From assembly GCA_030068145.1 (NCBI GenBank), contig JAPJBO010000571.1:62001-126000 (forward strand): a stretch of 64,000 nt of DNA, written 5' to 3'. Position 1 is the first letter of the stretch. The number at the start of each line of letters is the position of its first letter. The notes below the pieces were generated by a model. The model saw nothing but the letters and a program-made list of their open reading frames with translations, ran no database searches and had not been told where the DNA came from. This document shows, piece by piece, positions 10,525 through 19,356 of the stretch. A program made the position numbers and the translations under genes. The stretch is from Diplonema papillatum. Lineage: Eukaryota > Euglenozoa > Diplonemea > Diplonemida > Diplonemidae.

Positions 10525-12384
10525 ATGGACAGGATTAACGCCCTGATCCAGGAAGCGCGCGGGATGGCGGAACGCGCCAACCGCGACCAGCTGGATGCCG
10601 TTTTCGGCATCCTCGACGTCGCCACGACGCTGCTCCGGCGTCAGATCGAGGCGAACAGCGGGGAGCCGGCGCAACAACGGCCGCCACTGCAGCAACAGCA
10701 GCAACCGAAGCAGCAGCAGCAGCAACCGAGGCAGCAGCAGCAGCCGAAGCAGCAGCGGCAGCAACCGAAGCAGCAGCAACAACCGAAGCAGCAGCAACCG
10801 CAGCAACAACCGCAGCAACCGCAACAGCAACAGCAACAGCAACAGCAAACGCAGCAGCGCCGCCCGCAGGAGCAGCAACAACCGCAACCGCAACAGCAAC
10901 AGCAACAGCAAACGCAGCAGCGCCGCCCGCAGGAGCAGCAACAACCACAACAGCGGCCCCGGCAGGGGTACGCGCCCACCTGGGCAGAAGTGACCAGGCG
11001 GCCCCCGCCACCCGGTAAAATCGACGCCGCCGACTGGGACGCGCCGGTACTCCCCTCCCCCGACTTCGAAGCTGTCGAAGCTGGCCTCTGGGTCGCCCCG
11101 AGCGCCGCCGCAGCCGAAGAAGCGAAGGGTCCCGCAGCAGATGCGGTGGACGTCGCAGAGCGCGACGGGAAGCGGGTGCGCCTCGGCGTGCTGTGCCGGG
11201 AGGCCTTCGACGACGCACGCCGGGGCCCAGTGCTGCTGGAAGGCGGGCGGGTACAGGATATGTACCTGTGGGCGGGCGGCGGGCCGGTATGCCAGCGGGG
11301 CCAGGTGAAGGTCCAGAAGATGCCCGTCAGCGCGGTGAAGCCGAACGCCGCGACGACGGTACTGGCCTTCGTCGTGGCCAGGAAGCACGCCTCGCCGGAG
11401 ACCTGGGAGTGCGTCGAGAGGGACCCGCGCACGGCCCTGACTCGCCTGTGCCGGAGGGCTGTCAAGACGGCCCTGAAGACGGAGGTCCGCGTCCCCGACG
11501 ACGCCATGTGGGGCGTGTCGTCGCAGCAGGGGAGGCGCGAGCTGGTCGTGCGGGTGCCCCGCGCGCAGGCCGAAGCGATCCTGGCCAGCTCCGGCCGGGA
11601 CGGCGGATTCTGGCGGTCGACGGAGAAGGCCTGCCGGGACGCCATGCCGGTGGTCGCCCTGCAAAAGGGGGTCACGAGGGCGGTCGCGCTGGCGGTAGCT
11701 GAGCGGGCAGGCGCGGCGGCAGCCGGTCTCGTGCTCACGGGCAGCCGCCTCCTCGTGCGCGCACGCAGCGGCGCTGTGCTGGAGGAGGTGCGTGCGGCGG
11801 CCGCCGAACACGCTGCTGCCCCCCTCGAGTCGAAGCCGCGCTTCCTCGTGGTGGGTGCGACGCCGCGGGAGCACGAGGCGGACGTCGAGTACGTCCTGCG
11901 GGAGGCCGGCTGGCAGGTCGACGTCGCCACGTCGTTCCTGCGAAGTGGGGCCCGGGTTTGCGTGGTGACGTCGGCGGCCGACCCTCCCTTCAGGGTGCTG
12001 CAGCGGGAGGGGGCACCCGACCTCCGGGTAAACCCGTACGACGGAGGTGAGCTGCCGAGGGAGCGGCGCAGGCGGCTCGCTGCCGCCCCCAGCGGGAAGC
12101 GGCGGATGGACGAGCTACCGCAGCCGGCGGCCCCGCCAGCGGACGCGGCCGGACAGAAGAAGAGGAAGACGCCGGAGCCGGCAGCGGACGAGCCGGAACC
12201 CGCTGGGGACGATGTCCCAATGGACGGTGCAGAGGCGGGCGGGCACGTCCACGCCTTCGGGAGCCCGGCGAAGGCCACCGCCGGTTTCTCCTGCGCCCTA
12301 TGCGGGAAGAAGAAGGCGAAGGGCCAGATCCGCACGACATGCGAGGGCTGCAACGTCGGCGCGTGCAAGGCGTGTGCGGGTTGA
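10525..12384 (+). CDS. Family-1 ORF1 protein
   Basis: 619 residues from ATG 10525 to TGA 12382-12384. The N-terminal 50 residues are predicted helical. A Q/P/K-rich tract (roughly residues 50-145) follows, then a globular part of about 350 residues that I do not recognise as a known RNA-binding fold. The tail is lysine-rich. The C-terminal 45 residues hold a cysteine-rich zinc-binding-like motif of CxxC pairs (CALC, CEGC, CKAC) that ends right at the stop codon. By position it should be the nucleic-acid-binding chaperone of the element's ribonucleoprotein. Because ORF2 continues in the same frame, readthrough would give an ORF1-AlkB fusion. Confidence 0.85.
   Translation: MDRINALIQEARGMAERANRDQLDAVFGILDVATTLLRRQIEANSGEPAQQRPPLQQQQQPKQQQQQPRQQQQPKQQRQQPKQQQQPKQQQPQQQPQQPQQQQQQQQQTQQRRPQEQQQPQPQQQQQQQTQQRRPQEQQQPQQRPRQGYAPTWAEVTRRPPPPGKIDAADWDAPVLPSPDFEAVEAGLWVAPSAAAAEEAKGPAADAVDVAERDGKRVRLGVLCREAFDDARRGPVLLEGGRVQDMYLWAGGGPVCQRGQVKVQKMPVSAVKPNAATTVLAFVVARKHASPETWECVERDPRTALTRLCRRAVKTALKTEVRVPDDAMWGVSSQQGRRELVVRVPRAQAEAILASSGRDGGFWRSTEKACRDAMPVVALQKGVTRAVALAVAERAGAAAAGLVLTGSRLLVRARSGAVLEEVRAAAAEHAAAPLESKPRFLVVGATPREHEADVEYVLREAGWQVDVATSFLRSGARVCVVTSAADPPFRVLQREGAPDLRVNPYDGGELPRERRRRLAAAPSGKRRMDELPQPAAPPADAAGQKKRKTPEPAADEPEPAGDDVPMDGAEAGGHVHAFGSPAKATAGFSCALCGKKKAKGQIRTTCEGCNVGACKACAG
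10686..10955 (+). repeat. CAG/CAA-rich tract in ORF1
   Basis: Irregular CAG, CAA, CCG and AAG codons encode runs of Q mixed with P, K and R. Mixed codons suggest the Q-rich segment is kept as protein rather than being a pure slipping microsatellite. A block encoding QQTQQRRPQEQQQPQ is duplicated at about 10840-10945. Confidence 0.85.
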
Positions 12385-12387
12385 CTG
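12382..12387 (+). other. In-frame UGA-CUG between ORF1 and ORF2
   Basis: ORF1 stops at TGA 12382-12384. The same frame is then open without interruption to 18363. The next codon is CTG, so the context is UGA-C, a +4 base known to weaken termination in several viral and cellular readthrough genes. No in-frame ATG lies between this stop and the AlkB active-site HxD; the first in-frame methionine is distal to it. Readthrough, or non-AUG initiation, is therefore inferred for the AlkB domain. Confidence 0.7.
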
Positions 12388-15300
12388 CCACCGCGACCCG
12401 TCCCCGGCGCCAGTTGTGGCCCCGCCAGGCCGGTGCAGGCCGCCCAGCGCGTGAGTCCCAGCACGCAGTTCGACGATGGAGCAGGCGAAGGTGGTGGCGA
12501 TCCCTCTTCTTCTTCTTCTTCTTTTTGCCCCCCTCTCTCCCACAATGCGCCAGGCCTCATTAGCCCGGGAAATTTACCCGCAGCGCACAAACAATCCCCC
12601 CACAAAGGCCAGCGTGCCTGCGGGGGGGGCCCTGTCAGGGTGGAGGGAGCAATCCCCGGACTAAGCTTCCAGACGATCCCTCGGGATCTTCTGGACAGAC
12701 TGAGCCGAGTACCCGAGCTTGGGCCGAAAGCCACTTGGAGGAGGCTGGGGGGAGAACAAAGCAGAGAGACCCAGCAGTGGGGACACGCCTACCGACAGGG
12801 CGGACCCCCGGTCAGACTGGAACGGGGTATCCCCGAGGGGCCCCTGAAAGAAGCGGCGGATCTCATACGTGACCGTCTCGGGTGGGAACCGGACCAGTTG
12901 CTGGCCAACTGGTACCGGAGGGGAGTGGGGATCAACCCCCACAAAGACCAGAGAGAACTGGGTCCGAGGGTAGCGACCATATCGCTCTTGAGCGACACGG
13001 TCATGGAGTGGGAGAGGGGGAGCCGGAGAGTGAGAACCCCCCTGCCGGTCGGCACACTGTGCCACATGGAAGGCGAGGCCAGGAGCCTGTGGACACACGG
13101 GATTCGTCCCGATGATGTCGCACGCGACCGGGTCTCGCTCACCTACAGGGCCGTGCGCGAGGCCGCCTCCCAACGTTTGCAAGGCCGGGACACCCCGCAA
13201 GAAACTCCCCCCATGCCCCCCCCGCCCCGCCCTCAGGCGTCCTCCCCACCCCCCCAGCAACAGTTCAGCCCCGCGCCACGTACTGACTTGTGTAATCGCC
13301 AAAGAACTCTTATATCTATTAAGGAAACTACTAGACAGCAGCTGTTAAGCGCTGGAGACATCGAACAGAACCCGGGCCCCGGCCGCACGGAGATGAAGTT
13401 CGCGACGTTGAACGTAACTAGCTTACTTCAATATCTCCCAGCGGCCGACGCGGTGGAAGCGGATCTTCTCTGCTGCCAGGAGGTGACACTCCTTCCGTGC
13501 AAACGGGCGCAGGCGGAGGAATACCTGCGGAAATGGTGCTGCCACTGGGGCCTGCCGCCTCCCGGAAGACTCTGTAGAAACTCCGGTAGTCGCTCGACGG
13601 TGAACGCCGCGAACGGAGGGCTCTCCACTCTAGTACTGAGACCGATACCTGCGTACGATACGATGACGGCGCTCTCGCACGCAGCAATACGGTCCCCGGA
13701 CCGAGTGAGCCATACGGTAGTAGCAACAGGGGCCGGCAACACGTTCGTGCACGTGTTCAATGTCTACTGCCCTTCCGGAAACGGGAGGGCGGAGAGCGAG
13801 GAGCGTGAGGACATGCTGGAGAAGATCCTCTTCGCAGCGGCAGATAGCCTCGGTGACGTCCCCATAATGGTGATGGGTGACCTGAACACGGAAGAAGACC
13901 GGTCCCCTGTGCTGCGGAAGGCACTAAGGAACGGATGGTCCGACGCAGCGGAACTGCACCATGCGCGTACCGGTGACACACCGCCACCACCGACCTTTAC
14001 CAGCGCCCGGACGACAGGCACGAGGATCGACCGCATACTCCTCAACCGAATAACGACGGGAGCTTTCCGTCAATGCGTCACCACCGCGGTGAACGTACCG
14101 GGACACCGGCTCGTGACAATGACCCTGGACATTGCGGCGCTGCGCCAAATCGTGTGGCGATTTAAAGTACCGCGGGAAATCCCTACCGAGGGGGGACCCA
14201 AGTGGGGCCTCTCGGACACAGAAGCTAACAGGGAAGCCGTACAGAGACTGACCAACTCCGATTTCGCAGAACGGCTGGCAGCACAGCGAGTGGAAGAGGC
14301 CTGGCTCGAGTGGTCACGAGTCAGTGAGCAGTACTTGCAGGATGCCTTCGGAATCCCTGCGGAAGAAAGGGGAAGGAGTACCGGCCGGGGGATAAAGACG
14401 TCGCCTAAGAGAGTCTGTATCACGGCAAGCACTGCGAGCGACGGGTCGGGGGCGGCGAACAGCAGACAGCTACGGCTCCGGAAGGCCATCCACAGGATGG
14501 AACGCATCTGCAGCTACCTTGCGCAGCGACGCGGGCCGGAGGCAGTTCCGCATGAAGTATCCCGTTGCTGGCAGAACAGCAGACGGCTGGCACAGGCGTG
14601 CATGAAAGGTGGCCAAGGGACAGAAGGATTCCCGGATCATGAGGAGGCGAAGCAGCTTCTCACGGCATTGCGGGAAGAGACGAGTAGGCTCGGAAGGGAA
14701 GGATCGGCGGCCAGGTTTACGAAGTACCGAGACAAGCTGAACGAGAGGGCCGATGCGAGCAGACGATGTCTGACAACCATCTGCGCCGGACGCGCTGAGC
14801 CGTCGGGGGTGTTGCGAACGGGGGCGGGAGTGACTGCAAATGTTGACGAGATGGACGAGGCGCTGAACACTGCGTGGGACCCTATCCTGCGTAAGTACAA
14901 GGACGGGCCAGAGCCGGAGTACGAGCCGTTTCGGGATCGGTTCCAGGATCACATCGGCCCACACTTGATGGAAGCCGGAACAATCACGGGGGAGGAGCTG
15001 CGAATTCTGCTGAGGAAGAAGCCGAAGAAAAGCGCGTCAGGGGTGGATGGCTGGCGCATGGCTGAACTGCGGGAGTTGCCGCTCCCCCTGCTGAATGCAC
15101 TTGCAGACGTCATGAACCTGGTCGAAGCGACTGGGGACTGGCCGGCAAGCATGACAACTGCGCTGGTGTCGATGGTGCCGAAAGATGAGAGCCAAGACCC
15201 GCTGCACACGAGGCCGATAACCGTCACATCCGCCGTGTACCGCTTGTGGGCCTGCCGCAGGCTTGCGGACATTGTCCTGTGGCAGGAGGGGTGGATCGAA

Positions 15301-18300
15301 GAAGGACAGAAAGGCTTTCGGCCGGGCCACCGGATCGAGGACGTCTTGATGGAGATAGGGCTCGAGGTGGAGGACGCCTTGCTGGACGGAGAGCCGCTCT
15401 ACGGAGTGGCGCTGGACTTCCGGAAGTGTTTCGACATGGTCCCGCGAGAGGTAGTGCTACGCTTGGCTGAGGACTTAGGACTGCACGGTCGGGTTCTCAA
15501 GCCGCTGAGGGCGATTTACAGTCTGCTCGCGAGACGCTTCAAGTTGCCGCTAGGGGTGGGCAGGGAGTTTAGTGTGACCAACGGTATCCTTCAAGGGTGC
15601 CCTGTGTCCGTCATACTCATCAATGCCCTGCTGTCGGTAGTGATGAAAGCGGTCAAGAAAGAAGCTGAGGGTGTGAGTCCTAAGTCGTACGCGGATGATG
15701 CCACACTACTGTCCAGGCTGTCGGAGGCCGCACTGCAAAAGGGAGTCGACATTGTTGACGAGTTCTGCACACTCACCGGAATGCAGCTAAACCTCGAGAA
15801 GACCATCGCATTCTCGACGAGGCAGAGGCACCAGTCGACGCTCAGACTCCGAAGCGGAAATGCGCTGCTGCGATTTAGCAAGTCCGTCACGTGTCTGGGG
15901 GCCCTAGTCTCAACGGCGAAGAACAGAAAGGAGAGGTCCGACTCTAAGAGGGTAGAGAGGGCGGCGGCCCTAGCGGAAGGCCTCCGCCACGCGCCATTCC
16001 GGTACGAAAAGCGGGTCCGTATTGTGCAGTCGAATGTGTTGCCGGCAGCGCTATCAGGCTGCTCCTTCGCGCCGGTGTCAAAGGTGGCGATGAAGCGGTT
16101 GACGACGTCGGTGATGGGTCTGATCTGGGGTGGAGCAAACCCGAAGCGCGCGAGAGAAATGGTCCTGAACTTCCAGGAGAAGGGCCACCTGACGGACCCC
16201 GGTACGTGTTTAGCGTACCGGGTGACGACGGCGTTCTACGCGGCGTGCGAGAGGCTGCCGCGACTGCTACCTCTGATGGAGAGTATCCGGGGGCGGTACG
16301 CCGAGGGGGACCAACCCCTCGGCCCAGTCGGGCTGGCGATGAGGAGCATGGAGGAGTGTGGACACATATGGGAACCTGGGCCCCTATCTCGCACGCTACG
16401 ACGGAATGGTGCAGTGTTCGACCCGCTGGCCTCGTCGCCCTCGAAGAGGGGGCACGAAGTGAGGGCGGACCTGAGAACGAGGACGTGGGCCCGACTGATG
16501 GCGAGAAGGCCAGGATATCAGGGGCTGGAAAGAGCCGACTTGGAGCGCACGAATGCGTTCTGGAAGACGAGGGAATGTTCCGCGCACACGGCGAAGCTAA
16601 TTCGAGTCGCGATTGCGGGGGGTGTGAACACGGCGGAGTTCACGTCGCGGATGAGGCAGGCCGGAGCTGAGCCGCAGGCGCCCAGCTGCAAGCACTGTGG
16701 GAGCGGCGTGACGGAGAACGAACAGCATATCTACTGGGACTGCGACGCATACTCACACATTCGCCGGCGGGAAGCACACGCCGGGCTGATGGCGGCCAAC
16801 CGAACCGAGTGGCCCCGATGCACGCTGGAACATGGTGTGGTTGTACCGGAGAACGCCCACTTATCGAGGCGGCTCCAGGAGATGATGGCTGAAATCCTTG
16901 CGGAACGGGCAGGGCTCGAAGCACGTGGCTGGGTAGCCAGGAACCCCACGACCCCCTGGTCGAGAGCGGATGCGATGCCTGCCGAGAAATTTGACCACCC
17001 CTTTGCGCGGATTGCCCCGGCATGGACGTGGGAGCGAAACAAGACCTGGGGACTACCGACGTTTTATGCGTTGGTAGCGTGGCTGTCGGACATGCAGTGG
17101 ACCGAGAGCGGGCAGGCGTCAATGCTAGAGCTTGCGATCGACTTTGAACTCTTCTCGGGCCTCAGCATGCCGCTGCACGGGAATGCGCCGAAGGGGGTGA
17201 GAGAACGGGGAAACGTCCTGCGCTGCATGATGAGCGCGTTGGACAAGCTGGCGGCACAGCAAGGGCTGGGAAGCTGCATGAGAGGGGAGAGGGTGTGCCC
17301 GACGACGTCGCTGTCGTTCATGGGCATCTCGGGGATATCGGGTGTACGGCCCAGGCCACGCTTTCGCGAGGCACACACGGGGACGATACTTGAGGAACAA
17401 GTGAAAGGAAGCGATGTAGGGACGCAGTGCCCGGCGTACCCTGACTGGACGATCGGGAGAGCGGCGAGGTGGGCCCTGCCTGCCCCACCACAACTGCACC
17501 CAGACCCCGTGCATATGCCGGGTGTCGATATAGAGAAGGCACTCGTCACGTGCGCGACCCATCACAAAGGGAAGTGTGAGGCGTGCAGAGCACTCGTCCG
17601 AAGGGACGTGCCCACGGTAGAGATGTGCTGCCGGCACCATCACCACGCGAACGATGGGCAGCCGATCGCGGTGTGCACAGAGCACAGCACGACGAAGTGC
17701 GGCGAGTGCAAGACGGCGGCGGCGTGTTGCCGCAGCGGGCATCATGCCTGCCGCACGCATGGCAGAGGAACCTGCCAAGAGTGCAAAAGGCTCCCTACGC
17801 TGACGCAGAGGCGACCGGCGGCATGTTGCAGCCGCGGCCACCACCAGTCCAACAAGCCGAACGTCCAGTCAACCCCCGGACGCAACAAGAAGAAGAGGCC
17901 CTCCTCACCCACCCAGGTGGGCGTACAACGGGAAACGCCAGTAGGAAAGCGAGCGGCGCGAGCGCCGCTCGCGGCAACGAAAAAGGAGACGGCGACGACC
18001 GGACGGGCGACCAAGAGGCCGCCACCAACGCCAGGAACCAGCGAACGACCAGCGCTGAAGAAGAGGGTGCTCGGCACCCCGAAGGAAGGCCCGATCGCCG
18101 GCCGCAAGCGGAAGAAGACGAAGGCGACCACACCCGACTCAGGGGTGCATCGAAGGAAGAAGAAGGTACCGAGGGCAAGCAGCTCTCAGAAACGACCGGG
18201 GACCACGGGCACACCAATGCCCTCGAAAGTGAAAAACGGACACACGTGCCCGCCCTCGTACTCGCCGACTCAGTCTCTGGAATCGCAAGAAAGCCAAACC

Positions 18301-18363
18301 CCGCTAGCTCCACAAATGCTCGACCTTGACGACGCAATGGCAGGTGACGACGTCATCCGATAA
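12385..18363 (+). CDS. Family-1 ORF2: AlkB-like dioxygenase / 2A / AP-endonuclease / reverse transcriptase
   Basis: Open for 1,992 residues after the UGA. Domains in order: (1) AlkB-like 2-oxoglutarate/Fe(II) dioxygenase at about 12650-13155, with NWYRRG, metal-binding H (12940) and D (12946), distal H (13096) in WTHGI, and RVSLTYR (13129-13149) matching the family Rx5R. (2) Proline-rich linker. (3) 2A peptide ending NPG/P at 13377/13378. (4) AP-like endonuclease from 13393, with N in TLNVTS, QE, GDLN (13876), RIDRI and a GHRLV histidine. (5) Reverse transcriptase, including LDFRKCFD, NGILQGCP and YADD (15688-15699). (6) CCHC knuckle near 16685. (7) Three CxxH-CxxC-CC-HH fingers at 17551-17850. 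(8) Basic S/T/P-rich tail. RNase H is absent. AlkB enzymes remove alkyl groups from nucleic acids. A role in protecting element RNA or cDNA is inference. Confidence 0.9.
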   Translation: MPPRPVPGASCGPARPVQAAQRVSPSTQFDDGAGEGGGDPSSSSSSFCPPLSHNAPGLISPGNLPAAHKQSPHKGQRACGGGPVRVEGAIPGLSFQTIPRDLLDRLSRVPELGPKATWRRLGGEQSRETQQWGHAYRQGGPPVRLERGIPEGPLKEAADLIRDRLGWEPDQLLANWYRRGVGINPHKDQRELGPRVATISLLSDTVMEWERGSRRVRTPLPVGTLCHMEGEARSLWTHGIRPDDVARDRVSLTYRAVREAASQRLQGRDTPQETPPMPPPPRPQASSPPPQQQFSPAPRTDLCNRQRTLISIKETTRQQLLSAGDIEQNPGPGRTEMKFATLNVTSLLQYLPAADAVEADLLCCQEVTLLPCKRAQAEEYLRKWCCHWGLPPPGRLCRNSGSRSTVNAANGGLSTLVLRPIPAYDTMTALSHAAIRSPDRVSHTVVATGAGNTFVHVFNVYCPSGNGRAESEEREDMLEKILFAAADSLGDVPIMVMGDLNTEEDRSPVLRKALRNGWSDAAELHHARTGDTPPPPTFTSARTTGTRIDRILLNRITTGAFRQCVTTAVNVPGHRLVTMTLDIAALRQIVWRFKVPREIPTEGGPKWGLSDTEANREAVQRLTNSDFAERLAAQRVEEAWLEWSRVSEQYLQDAFGIPAEERGRSTGRGIKTSPKRVCITASTASDGSGAANSRQLRLRKAIHRMERICSYLAQRRGPEAVPHEVSRCWQNSRRLAQACMKGGQGTEGFPDHEEAKQLLTALREETSRLGREGSAARFTKYRDKLNERADASRRCLTTICAGRAEPSGVLRTGAGVTANVDEMDEALNTAWDPILRKYKDGPEPEYEPFRDRFQDHIGPHLMEAGTITGEELRILLRKKPKKSASGVDGWRMAELRELPLPLLNALADVMNLVEATGDWPASMTTALVSMVPKDESQDPLHTRPITVTSAVYRLWACRRLADIVLWQEGWIEEGQKGFRPGHRIEDVLMEIGLEVEDALLDGEPLYGVALDFRKCFDMVPREVVLRLAEDLGLHGRVLKPLRAIYSLLARRFKLPLGVGREFSVTNGILQGCPVSVILINALLSVVMKAVKKEAEGVSPKSYADDATLLSRLSEAALQKGVDIVDEFCTLTGMQLNLEKTIAFSTRQRHQSTLRLRSGNALLRFSKSVTCLGALVSTAKNRKERSDSKRVERAAALAEGLRHAPFRYEKRVRIVQSNVLPAALSGCSFAPVSKVAMKRLTTSVMGLIWGGANPKRAREMVLNFQEKGHLTDPGTCLAYRVTTAFYAACERLPRLLPLMESIRGRYAEGDQPLGPVGLAMRSMEECGHIWEPGPLSRTLRRNGAVFDPLASSPSKRGHEVRADLRTRTWARLMARRPGYQGLERADLERTNAFWKTRECSAHTAKLIRVAIAGGVNTAEFTSRMRQAGAEPQAPSCKHCGSGVTENEQHIYWDCDAYSHIRRREAHAGLMAANRTEWPRCTLEHGVVVPENAHLSRRLQEMMAEILAERAGLEARGWVARNPTTPWSRADAMPAEKFDHPFARIAPAWTWERNKTWGLPTFYALVAWLSDMQWTESGQASMLELAIDFELFSGLSMPLHGNAPKGVRERGNVLRCMMSALDKLAAQQGLGSCMRGERVCPTTSLSFMGISGISGVRPRPRFREAHTGTILEEQVKGSDVGTQCPAYPDWTIGRAARWALPAPPQLHPDPVHMPGVDIEKALVTCATHHKGKCEACRALVRRDVPTVEMCCRHHHHANDGQPIAVCTEHSTTKCGECKTAAACCRSGHHACRTHGRGTCQECKRLPTLTQRRPAACCSRGHHQSNKPNVQSTPGRNKKKRPSSPTQVGVQRETPVGKRAARAPLAATKKETATTGRATKRPPPTPGTSERPALKKRVLGTPKEGPIAGRKRKKTKATTPDSGVHRRKKKVPRASSSQKRPGTTGTPMPSKVKNGHTCPPSYSPTQSLESQESQTPLAPQMLDLDDAMAGDDVIR
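13342..13380 (+). other. 2A ribosome-skipping peptide
   Basis: Codons read LLSAGDIEQNPGP, matching the canonical D-(V/I)-E-x-N-P-G-P consensus with the usual upstream leucine-rich context. The skip would fall between codons 13375-13377 (G) and 13378-13380 (P). It would release the AlkB-containing product from the endonuclease/RT product, which would begin with proline 15 nucleotides before the first codons of the endonuclease domain. 2A-like sequences at this place are known in trypanosome and some animal non-LTR elements. Confidence 0.93.
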
Positions 18364-18400
18364 CCTGACTTTCAAGGCAGTGCATGCTAATCCATGTGGT

Positions 18401-18432
18401 TCATGTACTTAAAAGAACTCAATGCTTAACGG
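18401..18432 (+). repeat. 32-bp sequence at right junction of full-length family-1 copy
   Basis: Third exact copy of the 32-bp sequence, directly after the element 3' region (CCATGTGGT) and before unrelated DNA. Confidence 0.85.
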
Positions 18433-19356
18433 CTTGTCACGTGGGCGGCCCTGAGATTACCCCCTCAGGTGACACCACTTTATCTTTAGCCATACTTCAA
18501 CCTTCTTGCAGCGAAGTGTCAGCTTCGTACTGTTACGAACAAGCGGAATCGAGTCGTATTAATTAAGCACCCTTGCAGAGCCGAAGCTGGTGAATACCGC
18601 CAATGCCGGAAGTGCGCCAAAGCATGCCACGGATTGAAGCAAGGGTGACTTTTCCACATGCTCGAGAGACACGGACGGAGTGCGTAAATTGTTGTCAGCG
18701 AGGCCAAGACCGATTGTCTCCTCCGCTGTCTGCAGACACTCAGGTTCCGTGCTGATGGTCCGCCTTTTGTATCCGTGAGTTGAAGAGGCATCTTCTGCTC
18801 AACCACAAAAACTACGACTTCCCCCCCTCGACCTTTGCAGTGACGAAAAGGGGTTAAAAACACCAACCCAAACAATCTTCGCCAGTAGAGAAGAACCTGC
18901 CTAAATAAACTCCGTTCGGGCGGGTCAGTCTGACGCCGTCGGGGAAACAGAAAAAAGAAAAGAAAAAGAAGAAGGCCGCCCTTACTGAGGACGGATGTCA
19001 TCAGCAAGGACGCAGCAATCGTCGCAGAGGTGGGTGAAGTTAGGGTCCGTCCACTTTGATATGGGTACTTCCAAGCACTTCCGGAAGGAGATGCGTCATC
19101 AAAGGATGCATTGTTGGCTTCTCTGATCTCGATGCGTTGACAGCGCACTCTTGCAGACTTGGCAGTGCTGGGCACAGTCCCGGTGGTGACGGGGAAACAG
19201 AAAATAAAAGGAAACTGCAGGCCATCGCAGCCTGTTGTAAGCAAATTAATACCTGACAAACAACCCAGTGAACGCTGTCACAGGCAACTGACTGAGCGAA
19301 TATCGCCCGATCCACAAAAAAGGGGGGGAGGGCAAGTCCCAAGGCTGTTTGCCGGC
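18433..19356. other. Unassigned DNA upstream of the decarboxylase gene
   Basis: No coding region is recognised. About 65 bp around 18723-18785 (CTGTCTGCAGACACTCAGG...) recurs at 41955-42018. This stretch should contain the promoter and perhaps a 5' exon of the decarboxylase gene, but no element can be pinned down. Confidence 0.5.

Larger units (their letters stand above)
10371..18432 (+). mobile_element. Family-1 non-LTR retrotransposon, full length (AlkB-2A-EN-RT)
   Basis: This roughly 8-kb element has a 5' leader (10371-10524), ORF1 (10525-12384), and ORF2 in the same frame (12385-18363) after a single UGA. A 37-bp 3' region leads into the 32-bp terminal/target sequence. There are no LTRs and no poly-A tail. 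ORF2 carries an AP-like endonuclease and a non-LTR reverse transcriptase, so mobilisation would be by target-primed reverse transcription. Apart from the UGA, no stops or frameshifts break the coding region, so the copy looks young and possibly active. The 32-bp sequence on both sides, shared with the neighbouring truncated copy, suggests a preferred target. Confidence 0.95.

Noticed and set aside
12382..12384. UGA reassigned as a sense codon in this organism
   Set aside because: The FAM20-like, decarboxylase and CLK genes all end at TGA at the expected protein length, so UGA works as a stop here.
10414..12734. Long minus-strand frames opposite family-1 ORF1
   Set aside because: Antisense of GC-rich, CAG-rich coding DNA; no domain similarity and the plus strand is clearly coding.
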